From NCBI GenBank assembly GCA_029531795.1, contig JAPEIS010000001.1, positions 6,014,001-6,078,000 of the forward strand: a DNA stretch of 64,000 bases, given 5' to 3'. Origin of the DNA: Sclerotinia nivalis. Taxonomy: Eukaryota; Ascomycota; Leotiomycetes; Helotiales; Sclerotiniaceae. Made by a program: the position numbers and the translations under genes. Numbering within the stretch: position 1 is the first letter of the stretch; every line of letters starts with the position of its first letter. The notes under the pieces are model-generated. The model saw only the letters and a list, made by a program, of their open reading frames with translations. It was not told where the DNA came from and searched no databases. Shown here one piece after another: positions 1 to 11,606 of the stretch.

Positions 1-939
1 TTATGCATTTTGTATAACTAGCTAGTTATAGAATAAATAGACGAAGATTCTAAAGAATTACTACATGATATATCGAAATTTAAATATACACATACATGCT
101 CTCACATGATCATGATTGAATCCAAACCCAACATTCCATCTCCAAACCTCAAAGCACAAATACAATACGCAAAAAATATACATCAGCAGCTCTGCCACGC
201 CAAGCTTTATTTCCTAACCCGGCCACCTCAATAACCACACCCACCTTCCCCCCCCCCCCCCAAAAAAAAGATTAGGCGCCTAAATAAATCCTTCGACCCC
301 AAGACCTCCGCTCCTATCCTTGTGCTCCAAAATTCTTCGTAAACAGCTTCTGCTTCCGCTTCCGCTTCTGCTTTCAGGAGGCAGATGATGAACGTAGGTG
401 TTCGGGATGTGGGGAGGTTCTGTGAATATGAGCTTACTGTGTATATCGTACGTAGTAGACACATGTATACATTGTATATAAGGATCGTGTAGATTGGGAG
501 TGAAATGCATAAGATTCTATTGAAGCGAGCAGGATAATTCTACGTGCGAAGAATAATATAGTGATAGATTACTGTGCTCCTGACAGTTTTTCGAGGCCTC
601 GGAATTGGTTTGGAGGTGCTGTGTAGGTTATTGGTGACCTTATCTGGTCTGGTTATGTTTTTGTAATCTTACATTTACGAGTACGCACTCAGCTTCGTAT
701 GAAGAAGGTTTACAAGATGAGGCCCAGTGGCCGCGAACTAACAAGTGAGAAGGGGGTACATAATGGCTTGTTGTGCCGTTTTTACAGTGGTACTTACTGT
801 TGTTTTGACGTTTCATGCATTGTTGTCTTTTCTATTCATGTATTCATACTGGTGATATTAACACTCGTCCGGTTTTAAGTTTGATACTTGGGAAGGATAT
901 AATTTTTGGTCCTCTGAATTGCCTTATCTCAAGTATCCG
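1..939. other. gene-free 5' flank
   Basis: No supported gene. AT-rich sequence with a C-run followed by an A-run (about 248-268) and a short degenerate CTTCCG/CTTCTG hexamer array (about 346-375). The short open frames here are low-complexity. The last part is the upstream region of the secreted-protein gene at 940. Confidence 0.6.
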
Positions 940-1626
940 ATGATCTTTCATAAAATAGTTCTTTTCGCCTTTATTGGCAATGCTATTGCTGCTGCGATAG
1001 TGGAAGGGCGAGCAAAGACCTCGTCCACTACTACTTCTTCCACTACTTCTTCCACTACTGCTTCCACTACTTCCTCATCTACCTCCTCATCTACCTCTTC
1101 ATCTACCTCCTCATCTACCTCCTCATCCAGCATAATCCAAACAACCGGCACCCTAACCGCCAACTTCGCCGCCTCTGCCACGGCCGCAACCGCAACCTGC
1201 GGCTCTGGTTTCCTCCCCGAAACAGCCACAAACCAAGCGCGCGCCGTCCTACAAGCCAACACCACCAGTGCCTGCGCCACCATCCAACCGGGCTGGCCTT
1301 GTTTCGGGCTCGGTATGAAGGGCAGCGAAGATACCGTCTCGAGTTTAACTGGAGCTTTTGGGAGTATTCAATATTATGGAACTATTGCATTTTTATGTAA
1401 TTTGAGTAAGGTGCCGATGATGATTTCGGGGTTGGATGTGGATGTGTTGGATGATTTGATTTATGTGAAGCATTGTGCGAATTATACGCCGGCGGCGTTG
1501 ATGAGTCCGGGGGAATGGGTGTATGGGTATTTGGATTGGAATACGGTGGCGAAGGTGGGACAGAGTAGTGAGTTGTGTACTCATGTTATGAGTTCGGTTG
1601 TTGCTTATCCTAATCCTATGTCGTAG
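940..1626 (+). CDS. secreted Ser/Thr-rich cysteine-containing protein
   Basis: Single-exon frame of 228 aa. The start is the ATG at 940, the first ATG of the frame. It is followed by a signal-peptide-like segment (MIFHKIVLFAFIGNAIAA). Residues about 27-70 are an almost pure Ser/Thr tract made by 12-bp tandem units, the kind of region that is heavily O-mannosylated in fungi. The C-terminal ~150 residues are ordinary globular sequence with six cysteines (in the contexts TCGSG, ACAT, PCFG, LCNL, HCAN, LCTH), enough for three disulfides, and several N-x-S/T sites. I recognise no family. It is probably cell-wall-associated or secreted and could be an effector-type protein, but nothing proves that. 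The coding strand is C-rich from about 1135 to 1300 and G/T-rich from about 1400 to the stop. Confidence 0.75.
   Translation: MIFHKIVLFAFIGNAIAAAIVEGRAKTSSTTTSSTTSSTTASTTSSSTSSSTSSSTSSSTSSSSIIQTTGTLTANFAASATAATATCGSGFLPETATNQARAVLQANTTSACATIQPGWPCFGLGMKGSEDTVSSLTGAFGSIQYYGTIAFLCNLSKVPMMISGLDVDVLDDLIYVKHCANYTPAALMSPGEWVYGYLDWNTVAKVGQSSELCTHVMSSVVAYPNPMS
1067..1132 (+). repeat. 12-bp tandem repeat inside coding sequence
   Basis: Imperfect units of the form CTCATCTACCTC, repeated about five times, encode the Ser/Thr stretch of the secreted protein. Changes in unit number would keep the reading frame. Confidence 0.8.
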
Positions 1627-3744
1627 TTGTGAATTTGATAATTTGAGTAGGTAGTTTGTTGGTATTTTCTGTGTGTAAGTTTGTACTTAGGATGTGATAG
1701 TAAATGGGTTCTTCAATAATTTGATGGTTTCCGTTGTCAATCATGACTGTTGAAAAATAGAATACGGAATCACCGGAAGTGATGTCTGGCACAATGAACA
1801 TGTTATTTCCTAACAAATATGAAATCTTGAGTATTGGAGGATGGAGCAGTAATCACTTGAAGTAGAAGTTGGTACCATGAACATTAGCTTCCTCGATAAA
1901 CATACGGTTGTTTCATCGCAGAAGCAATCACGAATCTTGAGTGAGCTGCTCTCAAACCAACATCGAGTCTCGAACAAAAGAATATATATTGCTCCAAGCA
2001 AACGGTTTGTCGCAATGATCGAAATCTCATTATTACTAGGTCTTGCTTAAGACGAAGAATCCTCGATGAGATGCTTGATCCTTTTGAATGCGATTTAGAT
2101 ATCATTGAGTTGATCAACAAGAGTGCATTGATTTCTAATACAATGCTTTCCTGGTGATGCAATCATCCTGATACCCACAAAAGATTCTCCGTGGGGCACT
2201 GGATGTTCTTATCAGCTAGATCTGTGCCCTTTCCACTTTGTACATCACAAGTCTCCCATTGAAGAGATATATGAATACCTTTACATTTCCGCAGCGCGTG
2301 ATTCAGGGAAGAGAAGAACCTCATCAATAGGGTATTAAACTATCAAACCCTAATAATGAAACTCTGTCTAGTGAGGAAATATTGAAGACGGGAACAAAAT
2401 ACCTTCTTTGGCTGTGGTGGATACAAAATAAGATGTGATGAATGCACAGTGCTTCAATAGCTAGAACAACCCCACCTCATCCCACATCCTACCGGATCTG
2501 GCCCCCTTCAGATGTAACTAGCAATTGGGCTTCTTTTTTCTTCAATTCTTCACACAGGACAGATAACAAAACATTTTAAGAAGTCAAAAGTATGTAGATG
2601 ATATATGACTCAAATATCTTTGTTGTTGAAGGGTCATGTTGTTCTTCTCTTCTGATGTTTTTCATCATCAACAGATTTGTTGGAAAGCTCTGGAATTCCC
2701 ATCAGGCGATACCTAAGAATCACATGCCAAAAAAGAAAAAGAAAAAGAAAAAAGCAAAGAGCAAAGAGCAATTGAAACCAGATGCAGAGGGACCTGTAAT
2801 TACTAGGGACACACTAGATGCATCCGGGTAGATATCCCTGGGTAGGTAGGTATCTAGATGTTGTCTTTAAAAAGGTTAACATTGAAAAGACCACGATTCT
2901 TTTAATAATTGGTATAGAATTGATTGAAAAGATGGGTCATGAAGATATAAATGATGGAATATGGGTTATTGATTACGGCATTCACAGGTACAAAGAGAAA
3001 AGAGAGAGAATAAAATATAATAGAAGAACTCGATGTATCTTTCAATTCCGTGATAATCAAATCAGATCAGGAAAACAAGGATAGATCGATCAAGGAGTTT
3101 TGATTTGGTATTGTATATCCCGTATAAATCATTAGAACCGTGCGTACCAGCTTTTTCCTAGTGTGGCGTCGCTATTATGACGTCCCCATCATTAACCAAT
3201 TCGCTGTCTGTAAAGCCTGTGAGCCTGTAAGCCTGTAAGCCTATAAAGCTGTAAGCCTGTAAAAGCTCATAAAGCAAGATCTTGTATTGAACTTCCCAAA
3301 TTCTCAGGGCAAGAACAGGATTGCTCGCGTGCCTGGTTGTGCGCTAAACTTAATTTGTTAGCACTAACACCAAAAAATAATTCATATCAATCATATCAAT
3401 CATATCAACCAAATTCAATCCAATTCAATTTGTCTGGCCTGTGCAAGTGCGACCATATTAACTCCACTCTTACTATTCACACTACTGCAGCTTTTGTAGG
3501 AAGAAAAGGACAAAAGAATCAACCGGAATTCTTCTTCCCAGCTTTCGTCATAACACAATTCAAATTCAATCCCAAACTAACTTGTGAAAGACTATTTCTG
3601 CTTCTTTTAAACAAGAAAAAAGGTTTACCAAACACAACATCAAAGAATACACAACCAACACATTACATCGCATCAACAAAATCAGCCAACTCCACTTCGC
3701 AAGCTTATCATCAAAAGCATCCTGACTTATCTTCCTTCTTTATT
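1627..3744. other. intergenic region between secreted protein and reticulon
   Basis: No convincing gene. It contains an A-rich purine tract at about 2729-2775, a degenerate repeat of TGTAAGCC-type units at about 3208-3270, and the likely long 5' leader of the reticulon gene (CAA/TCA-rich, about 3360-3744). Confidence 0.55.
3208..3270 (+). repeat. degenerate 8-bp tandem repeat (GCCTGTAA)
   Basis: About six imperfect copies of GCCTGTAA/GCCTGTGA lie in a row upstream of the reticulon gene. No function is evident. Confidence 0.7.
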
Positions 3745-5018
3745 ATGTCGGATTTTCCTTCTAACGTCAGTACAACTTCCAACGAAGGGACTACCAACAC
3801 AATGGAGAACGCAAAGAACGCAGTTTATGACAGTGAGGTAAGCTATGTCCATCTATCAATGAACTCACCCAAGTTTGCATCGCTAATCATGAAACAGTTC
3901 AAAAGTTCGCACAGTGATATCACTATAGAAATTAAACTAATCAATCAATTCAGATGCATCCGCAGCTGCTAACACTGTCGGAAACCATCCTTTGACTCAA
4001 AGTGTCGTAAATGGTACGTTGAATTTTTATCAGATATCCCCCATAGCTATAATACTGACTTTCTCGCGATAGGCCCAGTGGCAGATAATGTACGAGACCA
4101 ACATCAAAAGACTCAAACTGAATTTGCCAACCTCGCAAATTCCCGCACCACTCCTTCCGCTACAACAGCTACCGGTCAACAACTCACACATTACCATTCC
4201 TTTTTCTCCAACTTATTATCATGGAAGAATCCTCGTGCATCCGGAATTGCATACCTCTCCACGGTTGCATTCATTTTCGCAGCTAGATATCTTGATATCC
4301 TTCGATACTCATTCAAGGTTACATATATGGCTTTGTTTGTGACTGTTCTCGCAGAAGCTCTTGGAAAGCTAGCTTTCTCGCATGGTCTCACATCTCAATT
4401 CAGACCTAAGAAATACTATACCGTTTCAAAAGATACTCTCGACAACTTACTCGGTGATGCACACGAACTCATCAACTTCTTCGTCATTGAGTCACAACGT
4501 ATTCTCTTCGCCGAGAATCTATTTGTTTCCCTTGCTGTAAGATAATCCCAAATTCCTTACCATAAATTATGAAGTGCTGACCAAAACAGGCCTTGATTGG
4601 ATCTTTCATTTCCTACTATTTGATCAAGCTCATTCCATTCTGGGGTCTCTCTCTTATCTTCACCTCAGTTATCTTTATCTGCCCACTTCTCTACAAGACC
4701 AACAAGGAGCTCATCGACAATCTCCTTGCTCAAGCCTCCAGCGTTGTCAACCAACAAACTAAACAAGTTAAGCAACTCGCCAGTCAACACGCAGCTCATG
4801 TTGCCGAGACCACCAAGCAATATGCTGGGGAGTATGCACACAAAGCACAAGAGATGATTGGAAGTGCCAGAAGCCGCTCTGGATCTCCAGAGGCTAGCAG
4901 AGTTACCTCCCCAACAAGAAAGATGAATGGCATCAAGGAGGAGGATTTCCCAGAAGCACCAAAAGAGGATTTCAAGGCCACTATGGCTAATGAGCCGGAG
5001 CCACTCATTGCCGCATAA
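3745..5018 (+). CDS. RTN1: reticulon-like ER membrane-shaping protein
   Basis: Four exons: 3745-3832, 3954-4013, 4073-4536, 4590-5018, giving 346 aa. Reticulons insert as hairpins into the ER membrane and stabilise tubule curvature. The reticulon homology domain starts at about residue 85 (LLSWKNPRASGIAYLSTVAF). It has the two long hydrophobic hairpins typical of the family, the second encoded at the start of exon 4 (FISYYLIKLIPFWGLSLIF). A helical Lys/Gln/Ala-rich tail follows. Exon 1 must use the GTGAGG donor at 3833, because the stronger-looking GTAAGC five bases later leads to an immediate stop in exon 2. All other junctions are phase-consistent. The length is close to other filamentous-fungal Rtn1 proteins as I recall them. 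Confidence 0.9.
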
Positions 5019-5939
5019 AGTTAACGACATGGCGGAGAGACGGCCTTTTACAACTCTGGTGAAGAGAGATCAATCTTTTTGATTGAAAGGTCCAAATACA
5101 AAAGCAAAAAAGTTATATCATGAGGTTAGCTGAATGAAAACAAGGGGTCAAAGGAAATCACGGAGATTGATATGCATATGGATGATTACCATGTTACAAG
5201 GTCCAATTAAGGAAATATGGGGACTAGCACGAAACTTACGGCAAACTTCGTTATGTGAAGCTTTTTCTCTTTTTTTTTTTTTTTACTTGCGGGGCTAATT
5301 TAGTTCTGTCGGTCGTTTGCCTTTTGATTTTTCTTTTCCAAGTTCGTGTCTTTTAATGGGATGGATGGGATGGGTGGATAGGAATGAAGTTATGGTTATT
5401 GATGATATCTTACAGGGTAGCGTTTGCGTTGTTTACGGACATAGGGCATGATAGTTCTTGCGTTTTCTAAAATTGAAAAAAATATAAATTTTTATATTGA
5501 TTGTGTGGTGTGATTTTTGTGACGTTTTGAGTTTGAGAGTGATGGATATCGAAGTGTGTGGGGATAGAATTTTAGGTTGTTGGAATTGAGGCCACTGTTA
5601 AACTCTCAGGCTTTTGCATGTATGGGTTAAGGTTAAGAGTTGAGAAGTCGATAATACTAATGCATAGCTTACCATGTCCTCCATACCTTCATCAGTGACT
5701 GAATGTTAATAGCCGTAGTTATTTTCTCAAATCTTAGCAACTATCTATCATTAACAATTACCCTTTCTTGCTCCTTGACTTTTGAAGATATCTAAATAAT
5801 ATGTTATCGTTGTTATGGGGAGATGTTGAATTTTATTTGGTCTTTTTTGTGGATTGTAGATTGGGAGGTGGGAAGGTTAGGATGATGAATTTGTTGTTTG
5901 GGTTTGAATTTGGTTTTTGGTACGGATTTATAGATAGGT

Positions 5940-6130
5940 AGTTGTTTCGGGGTATGTAGGTGTGGTTTTGGGGTGTGAGGGGTGTGAGGGGTTTTGGGTA
6001 AGGTTGAGGGTTGGGTGAGGGGTATGAGGGGTTTTGGGTAAGGGGTTTGAAAGGAGGGGAAAAGAAAGGATAGAGAGAGGGGATTAATTGGTATGGTTTT
6101 GGGGTCTAAGGGGTTTTGGGATATGGGATA
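5940..6130 (+). repeat. G-rich tract with many GGG/GGGG runs
   Basis: Repeated blocks of the type GAGGGGTTTTGGGTAAGG and GGGGTGTGAGGGGTGTGAGG. Many runs of three or four G are separated by 1-6 bases, so intramolecular G-quadruplexes are possible on the plus strand. Confidence 0.7.
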
Positions 6131-6461
6131 TGAAGAGAGAGGAAAGGAGGGAAGCTTAACATATAAGGGTATTTGGGGGTATGGGATATAGGAATAGCAG
6201 ATAAGAGGTAGGAGAGGCGAGATGGATAGGAGAAGTGAGTGGAGGGGATGGGTGAGGGGCGAGTTGGGTGGGGTGGAATGGATGCGAGAAGAGATAAAGG
6301 ATGGGGGTGGGGGGGGAAGAGAGGGATGAGATGAGTGGATATTTTTAATGGTATTGATACCAGTACTGAGAAAATCAGGGTCTTATGTTAAAAAAAATGT
6401 TTCGATATGGTTATAATATTTCTAAGAGTATAATTGTATGATTGTGAATCTGAAGTATAGA

Positions 6462-6640
6462 TAGGAGATGGGAGATAAAGATAAAGATGGAGATGGAGAT
6501 GGAGATGGAGATGGAAATAAAGATAGAGATGAAGATGAAGATGAAAATGAAAATGAAGATAGAGATAAAGAGAAAGATGAAGATGAAAATGGAGATAAAA
6601 ATGGAGATGTAGATAAAGATAAAGATTTTGTAGAAATGAA
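6462..6640 (+). repeat. polypurine (GATGGA/GATAAA/GATGAA) array
   Basis: Nearly uninterrupted hexamer/trinucleotide repeat of GAT with GGA, AAA or GAA. It creates spurious open frames on both strands (Asp/Lys-rich on plus, Ile/Phe/Leu-rich on minus) that should not be annotated as genes. Confidence 0.85.
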
Positions 6641-8523
6641 TAAGGAGGGAGTGAAGGATCAAAAAGGGGAGAATGAAAGAGTATAAGAGGAATATTTGAA
6701 TAACATCCTACTTTTATGGTGCGGCGTGGGGAGAGAGGATGTGAGTACCTAGTATGCAAGGACTTGTCAATATATGAAATAGATGTAGAAAAATAGGGTT
6801 GCAACTACACATTGGATATTTTGGTAGAAGGAGGTAGTATGAGTATAAATAATGAATACTCTCAAATTCTGAGTGTTTTAATAGAATTATCAGGAATTCA
6901 CATATATATCTATTTTCTAGGGAGAAGCAAAAGGGGTATTTTGATCGTTTATATCATAGGATATTTGAATGAAGAACCTTGGACCGTCCCTTGTTCGACC
7001 TTCTAATGAACTTAAACCACTCATTATATGTGCTAGAGGCAAATGAAAAGATTACAAGAGCAATATACGAATAGCTTATCTATCATTCACCACCTTCATG
7101 AATAGACAAGTCGAGGAGTAAGGCAAGATGAAAAGAGTGAAATAAAAGGTCAAAAATTGTATGACCTTCCAAGTTCCAAATTTCGTTGTATAGAAAACAA
7201 GATGGAGTCATCGCTCCCCCCAAAAATTGGAGCGGATGCACATGTACTCAATATAACATTGTAGCGGACACTTTTTCAATTTCCGTGAGGTATTCGAGGA
7301 GGAGATATCTTGGAGAGGTACTGTATGACAAGCTTGTGGTTCGTAGGGAAGACGGATGATGAGTTGTGTACTCGAGTAGTGAAGAATTGGAGAAAGAACA
7401 GTGTTGAGCGGGAGTAGAGGTATATACGTAGATGATGTTGGGATTACTAGATGGTGATTATTTTATTGTGTTAATGAGCAAGATATTAGAGTTATGTTAT
7501 TTATGTATATATTATCCCAGTGAAAAGATCTTACAAGCATACAATCCTAAGAAACATAAGATTTATTAATTACCTCAACAAATACTATTTAAATATACTA
7601 CATCGTACCAGCAACTCAAAATCATCCATAAAAGTACTGAATATAAGGTATCGTAAAAATCACCCCTCGCACTTAATAAATACGATATCTAATTACTAGT
7701 CCTACTTCCTTGAAAACGTCAATACAGTGACATCATGATAAGACTAAAGACTGTTAAATAGTATCTACCTCGTGCGTCTCGGGAAGGGAATGTTGATTTA
7801 GCTGGAGAGTACGCTGGTATGCCTGTCTAAATATACCCGTGTACCGGGTGATTCATTGGGTGAGTTTTAATTCGTCTGTAAATATAATTCAGATGGGAGA
7901 TGGAAGAGGGTGTTTATGTAGTGTTTTAGCTGTGAAATAGATGAGAGGAACAAAAGACAAGAACTTTTTTTCGATTTGCATATATGGATAGGAGTGTGGA
8001 TGATGGGGAAGATAGGAAGGCTGTGTGATAGGAGGACTAACTTACTTGCTGTATTGTAACAATCTTTGGTCATCGTGATCCAAGGAAGTTAGAGCTGCGA
8101 ATAATAATTCGATGCCCAGCACTCCACTAGCTCGTACGGCTCCTTCATGTTCACATGATTACTGGACCGTACTATACTTGCTCATTCCCTCTGTAGAATA
8201 TCTAAGATGTTTCTTCTATTTCGTTGCAATCACCATCATCAAGACCATTGATAAAAAAAAAGAAGTGATTCCGCACTTTACAAGCCTCAGCACCGAAATC
8301 TTCAGGACTTGCTAGACAATATACTATTGTCTATTGTAAGTGGAGTTTCCATGGCTTTACACGATTTCACTGATACTTGGGTAGAGATGCTAACAGTGAA
8401 GTGAGACGAAACCATATACATTACAGTAGTTACACACTTATTCATTCATTCGGCCGATCTTACTGGGCTCGAACCACTGCAAATAGAATCGCAAATATTG
8501 AAAGAAACTCTGAGTTGGTCAAT

Positions 8524-9855
8524 ATGAATATCGCCAATCCAATCGTTCAAAAGATCAATACAGAGGACATTGGAGAGCTTGATGTTATGCAAATCGATGA
8601 AGCTGCTGCAGGTGAGGAAGATCTGAAGCTATGGCTAGTGGGGGACGAGGTGCATCAAAGACGAGAGAAGAGGCGAGAACAAGGGCAGCATACAAGCAAC
8701 CTCGAAAGTCTCCCCATGAATGACCAGCAAAACCAAATCGCACAACTTCAAAAGGAGAATTTCAGTGCTCTTAGAAGACAAATCGAGCAAGTGAAAGTCA
8801 TTTTGGACAACATCCCCGTGAAGGAATGCATTCAAGAGACAGAAGTAGAGACTGCACAAAAAATGACATTACTCCTGATTTATAAACTTTATTGTCGCAT
8901 GGAAAGGGAGATAATCGCTTTGCACTCTACCCCTAGCTTATTATCATACAGCGTAATGGTAGAAAGAATCGTAAGAATCAAAGAGATATTGAAGGATAAT
9001 TATGGTATGGACGAACTCGAAAATGAAAGCTATGGGCAGGACAATAATATCCATTCCATATACAAGACAATCCTAAACATTGAGAGAAGGATGGAATTTC
9101 TTTCTGCTCTTGCGATTGCCAATACGGAGGAGGCAGTTAGGAGGTTGATGAATCATAGACTTGATCCAGGGGAATACTGCGATTTGAACAGCAAAATCAA
9201 CATTAACAATCTCCCACTCAACCCAAACTCGGGGATTTTGCATTGGGAAAATAAGAGAATAGAGTTTGTATGGGAATGTGCAAAAAGGTTATCAAAGGTC
9301 GGCTATTTCATGGGGCATAAGTGCACTTACACTTTTCTAACAAAGATGTACGAAAAGCCCGATGAGCTTTTAACAATTTTCAGCCAACAAGAGTGGGAGA
9401 CACATCTAGAAGAATACGAAATGCTTCTCCACCAAGAGAGATTCGTTCAAGCAGCGGCCATCAATCACGCTTGGGAGAAGCGAGAGGAAAATAATGAAAA
9501 TATTGCACCAGACTTCGAGCTTTGTAGAGTTCGCGCCCTACACAGCTTACGAGATGCAGGAAAGGGGTTTTTCGAAATGTTCGAGGACGTAATTGACACT
9601 AAACCCATTTATGATGGCGGTAGTGAGAGAGGGAAGGAATATGGTACAAATTGCATGGCATATCTATGCTATGTGGAAGCTAAGCAAGTCGATGTAGAGC
9701 AAAAGTGGGCATACTGGCAAGCTTGCCGTATGCACCGGGAATTTTCAGAGTGGAAAGATATTGATATGGAAGTGAGAGATATGCCTGGCTTGGGTAAAAT
9801 AAGACGAGAGATATCTGCTATTAGAGAGGAGTTGATTCCTTCATCCAACAACTAA
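8524..9855 (+). CDS. orphan coiled-coil protein
   Basis: Single open frame of 443 aa from the first ATG (8524). The frame is open further upstream but has no ATG there, so a small 5' exon is possible. Residues about 65-110 are charged and likely coiled coil (QNQIAQLQKENFSALRRQIE). The rest is mixed alpha-helical, rich in Glu and Leu, with no signal peptide or membrane segment. I recognise no domain or catalytic motif. Codon use and length make it a credible protein-coding gene. It could be a lineage-specific gene of Leotiomycetes. Confidence 0.6.
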   Translation: MNIANPIVQKINTEDIGELDVMQIDEAAAGEEDLKLWLVGDEVHQRREKRREQGQHTSNLESLPMNDQQNQIAQLQKENFSALRRQIEQVKVILDNIPVKECIQETEVETAQKMTLLLIYKLYCRMEREIIALHSTPSLLSYSVMVERIVRIKEILKDNYGMDELENESYGQDNNIHSIYKTILNIERRMEFLSALAIANTEEAVRRLMNHRLDPGEYCDLNSKININNLPLNPNSGILHWENKRIEFVWECAKRLSKVGYFMGHKCTYTFLTKMYEKPDELLTIFSQQEWETHLEEYEMLLHQERFVQAAAINHAWEKREENNENIAPDFELCRVRALHSLRDAGKGFFEMFEDVIDTKPIYDGGSERGKEYGTNCMAYLCYVEAKQVDVEQKWAYWQACRMHREFSEWKDIDMEVRDMPGLGKIRREISAIREELIPSSNN

Positions 9856-10513
9856 GGGCGGAGCAACAACGTTAAGAACAAAGCGTGCGAGAGATCAATG
9901 GTCATTGAAACTCAGCCAGATGCGATATCTACTCAGTACCACCTGGCGCAATGAAAGCAGGCCGTTTGGAGCCAAAATGCAACGGCATCTACGATTCTCG
10001 CTCCAGAGGTTGCTCCGAATTCGAATAGCCACCTGTTCTAGTCACTAAATAGAACTCGGAGCCAATTTCAGTCCCTACTACCCAGTCACTTCGTCGACGA
10101 AATATCTAACTCACTAAGAACTAAGAATGGGAATATACAGGATGTTCGACCTATTACCATGCCTGATCAAATCGCTGGTAACTCCAACCAATCAAATTAA
10201 GGTTACCGAGGTTAGGAATTTGGTTGTTCAAGACATTAAGAGCCTGATGTCGTTATATCATTCATGAAATACCCATAGCTTAGCTGGATACAAATCACCA
10301 TGAAGCATTTAATCTCAGCGTTCTAGAAAATCACCGTGATCATGACGAGTGTTTCAACAATTTCCAATGACCTAGACTCCCCAGGGTCTCGAGCCAGACC
10401 AGACTAAAACTGCACCATAATCGGCCACCGTAATATTCCGACCTCCATAGCATCATCTCATCCATCATACACAGCATATCCATCTCCCATTCAAACCACC
10501 CTACCCAGTCAAA
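9856..10513. other. intergenic, upstream of AP-2 sigma
   Basis: No gene seen. The last ~80 bases before 10514 are pyrimidine-rich, as is common before fungal start codons. Confidence 0.6.
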
Positions 10514-11167
10514 ATGGTTCTCTCATTCATCCTAATCCAAAACCGCCAGTAAATAACCCCCCTCCCCTCCCAGACTCCCATCTCCGAAACCCGCATTCCT
10601 AACCACGCATCATCTAGAGGTAAAACCCGACTCGCAAAATGGTACGCCCCCTACAGCGACGAAGAGAAGATCAAGCTCAAAGGCGAAGTACTTATCCCTC
10701 CCTTCCTTTCCCTTCCCGCCAATTCCCAGTACGCATCTAATAATCAACTACAGGTGCATCGACTCGTCGCACCGCGCGACCAAAAATATCAATCCAATTT
10801 CGTCGAGTTTCGCAATAATAAAATCGTCTATCGTCGCTATGCGGGTCTCTTTTTCTGCGCATGCGTCGATGCGAATGATAATGAATTGGCGTATCTAGAG
10901 GCGATACATTTTTTTGTCGAGGTGCTCGATAGCTTTTTTGGGAATGTGTGTGAATTGGATTTGGTGTTTAATTTTTATAAGGTATGCTTTTCCTTTCGGG
11001 GGAAGGGGATTAAGGGAAAGAGAAAGGGGATGAAAGGGAATGGTACTGATGTGTTGTGATGATAGGTGTATGCCATATTAGATGAAGTGTTTTTGGCAGG
11101 GGAAATAGAGGAGACGAGTAAACAGGTTGTGTTGACGAGATTGGAACATTTGGATAAGTTGGAATGA
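10514..11167 (+). CDS. APS2: AP-2 adaptor complex sigma subunit
   Basis: Four exons (10514-10548, 10618-10687, 10754-10981, 11066-11167) give 144 aa, essentially the family length. Sigma subunits are the small chain of the clathrin adaptor heterotetramer. AP-2 acts in endocytosis at the plasma membrane and the sigma chain helps bind dileucine cargo signals. Visible family sequence: the start [20 protein letters not shown], the central [16 protein letters not shown], the stretch [16 protein letters not shown], and the C-terminus [16 protein letters not shown]. All introns (66-84 bp) have canonical ends and consistent phase. The AP-2 rather than AP-1 assignment rests on the Arg/Tyr-rich central block and is fairly sure. 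It converges with the zinc-knuckle gene at 11607. Confidence 0.93.
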
Positions 11168-11606
11168 GTGTAGGAACGCAAGGGGCAGGTCTACCAAATT
11201 ATCCAATAGTAATGGCAGTGGTCAGTAATTTGATACCAAAGGGACAGCTAGGAGTTTGGAGTTCATCTGCAGGAATAAAGACTGGCGCAAGGCGAAGTTA
11301 CAGTCAAAATCTAAATTTGTCACGCAAGTGTCACCATTATTTGAGGTACTGTGATTCATATATTTTTCTCCTTGTACAAAACCGCGTGCTAAAATGTTCT
11401 TCCCTTGTCGCCCGTTACTCAATCCTAGCATATCTCTTAGCAATCAACCTTCATATAACAGCAATTTCAAAGTCTGCGTAATAAAATGCCCAGATATCGC
11501 AATTAGCTGTCTGTACTATTCTCAACATCCGCTGTATCATCTAATCTTGGTTCCTGTCACGTCGAACAACTCCTCATGGTTACAAAGACTCATTATTCAG
11601 CGTCCG
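11168..11606. other. convergent intergenic region
   Basis: The 3' ends of AP-2 sigma (plus) and the zinc-knuckle gene (minus) face each other here. Nothing else is seen beyond short open frames. Confidence 0.6.

Larger units (their letters stand above)
5019..8523. other. 3.5 kb gene-free, repeat-rich region
   Basis: No supported gene. The first part is probably the 3' UTR of the reticulon gene, with a T-run at about 5270-5284. About 5940-6330 is strongly G-rich on the plus strand, about 6462-6640 is a polypurine hexamer array, and 7000-8500 is AT-rich with only short open frames. Confidence 0.6.

Noticed and set aside
948..1283. Antisense frame with Asp-Glu-Glu-Val repeats opposite the secreted protein
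   Set aside because: It is the mirror of the 12-bp repeat array; no signal peptide, domain or splice signal supports it.
3337..3972. 211-codon frame overlapping the start of the reticulon gene
   Set aside because: It begins without ATG, runs through the leader and intron 1, and the spliced reticulon model explains the coding part.
6388..6804. Long hydrophobic or Asp/Lys-rich frames over the purine array
   Set aside because: Pure simple-sequence translation on both strands; no start context or conserved segment.
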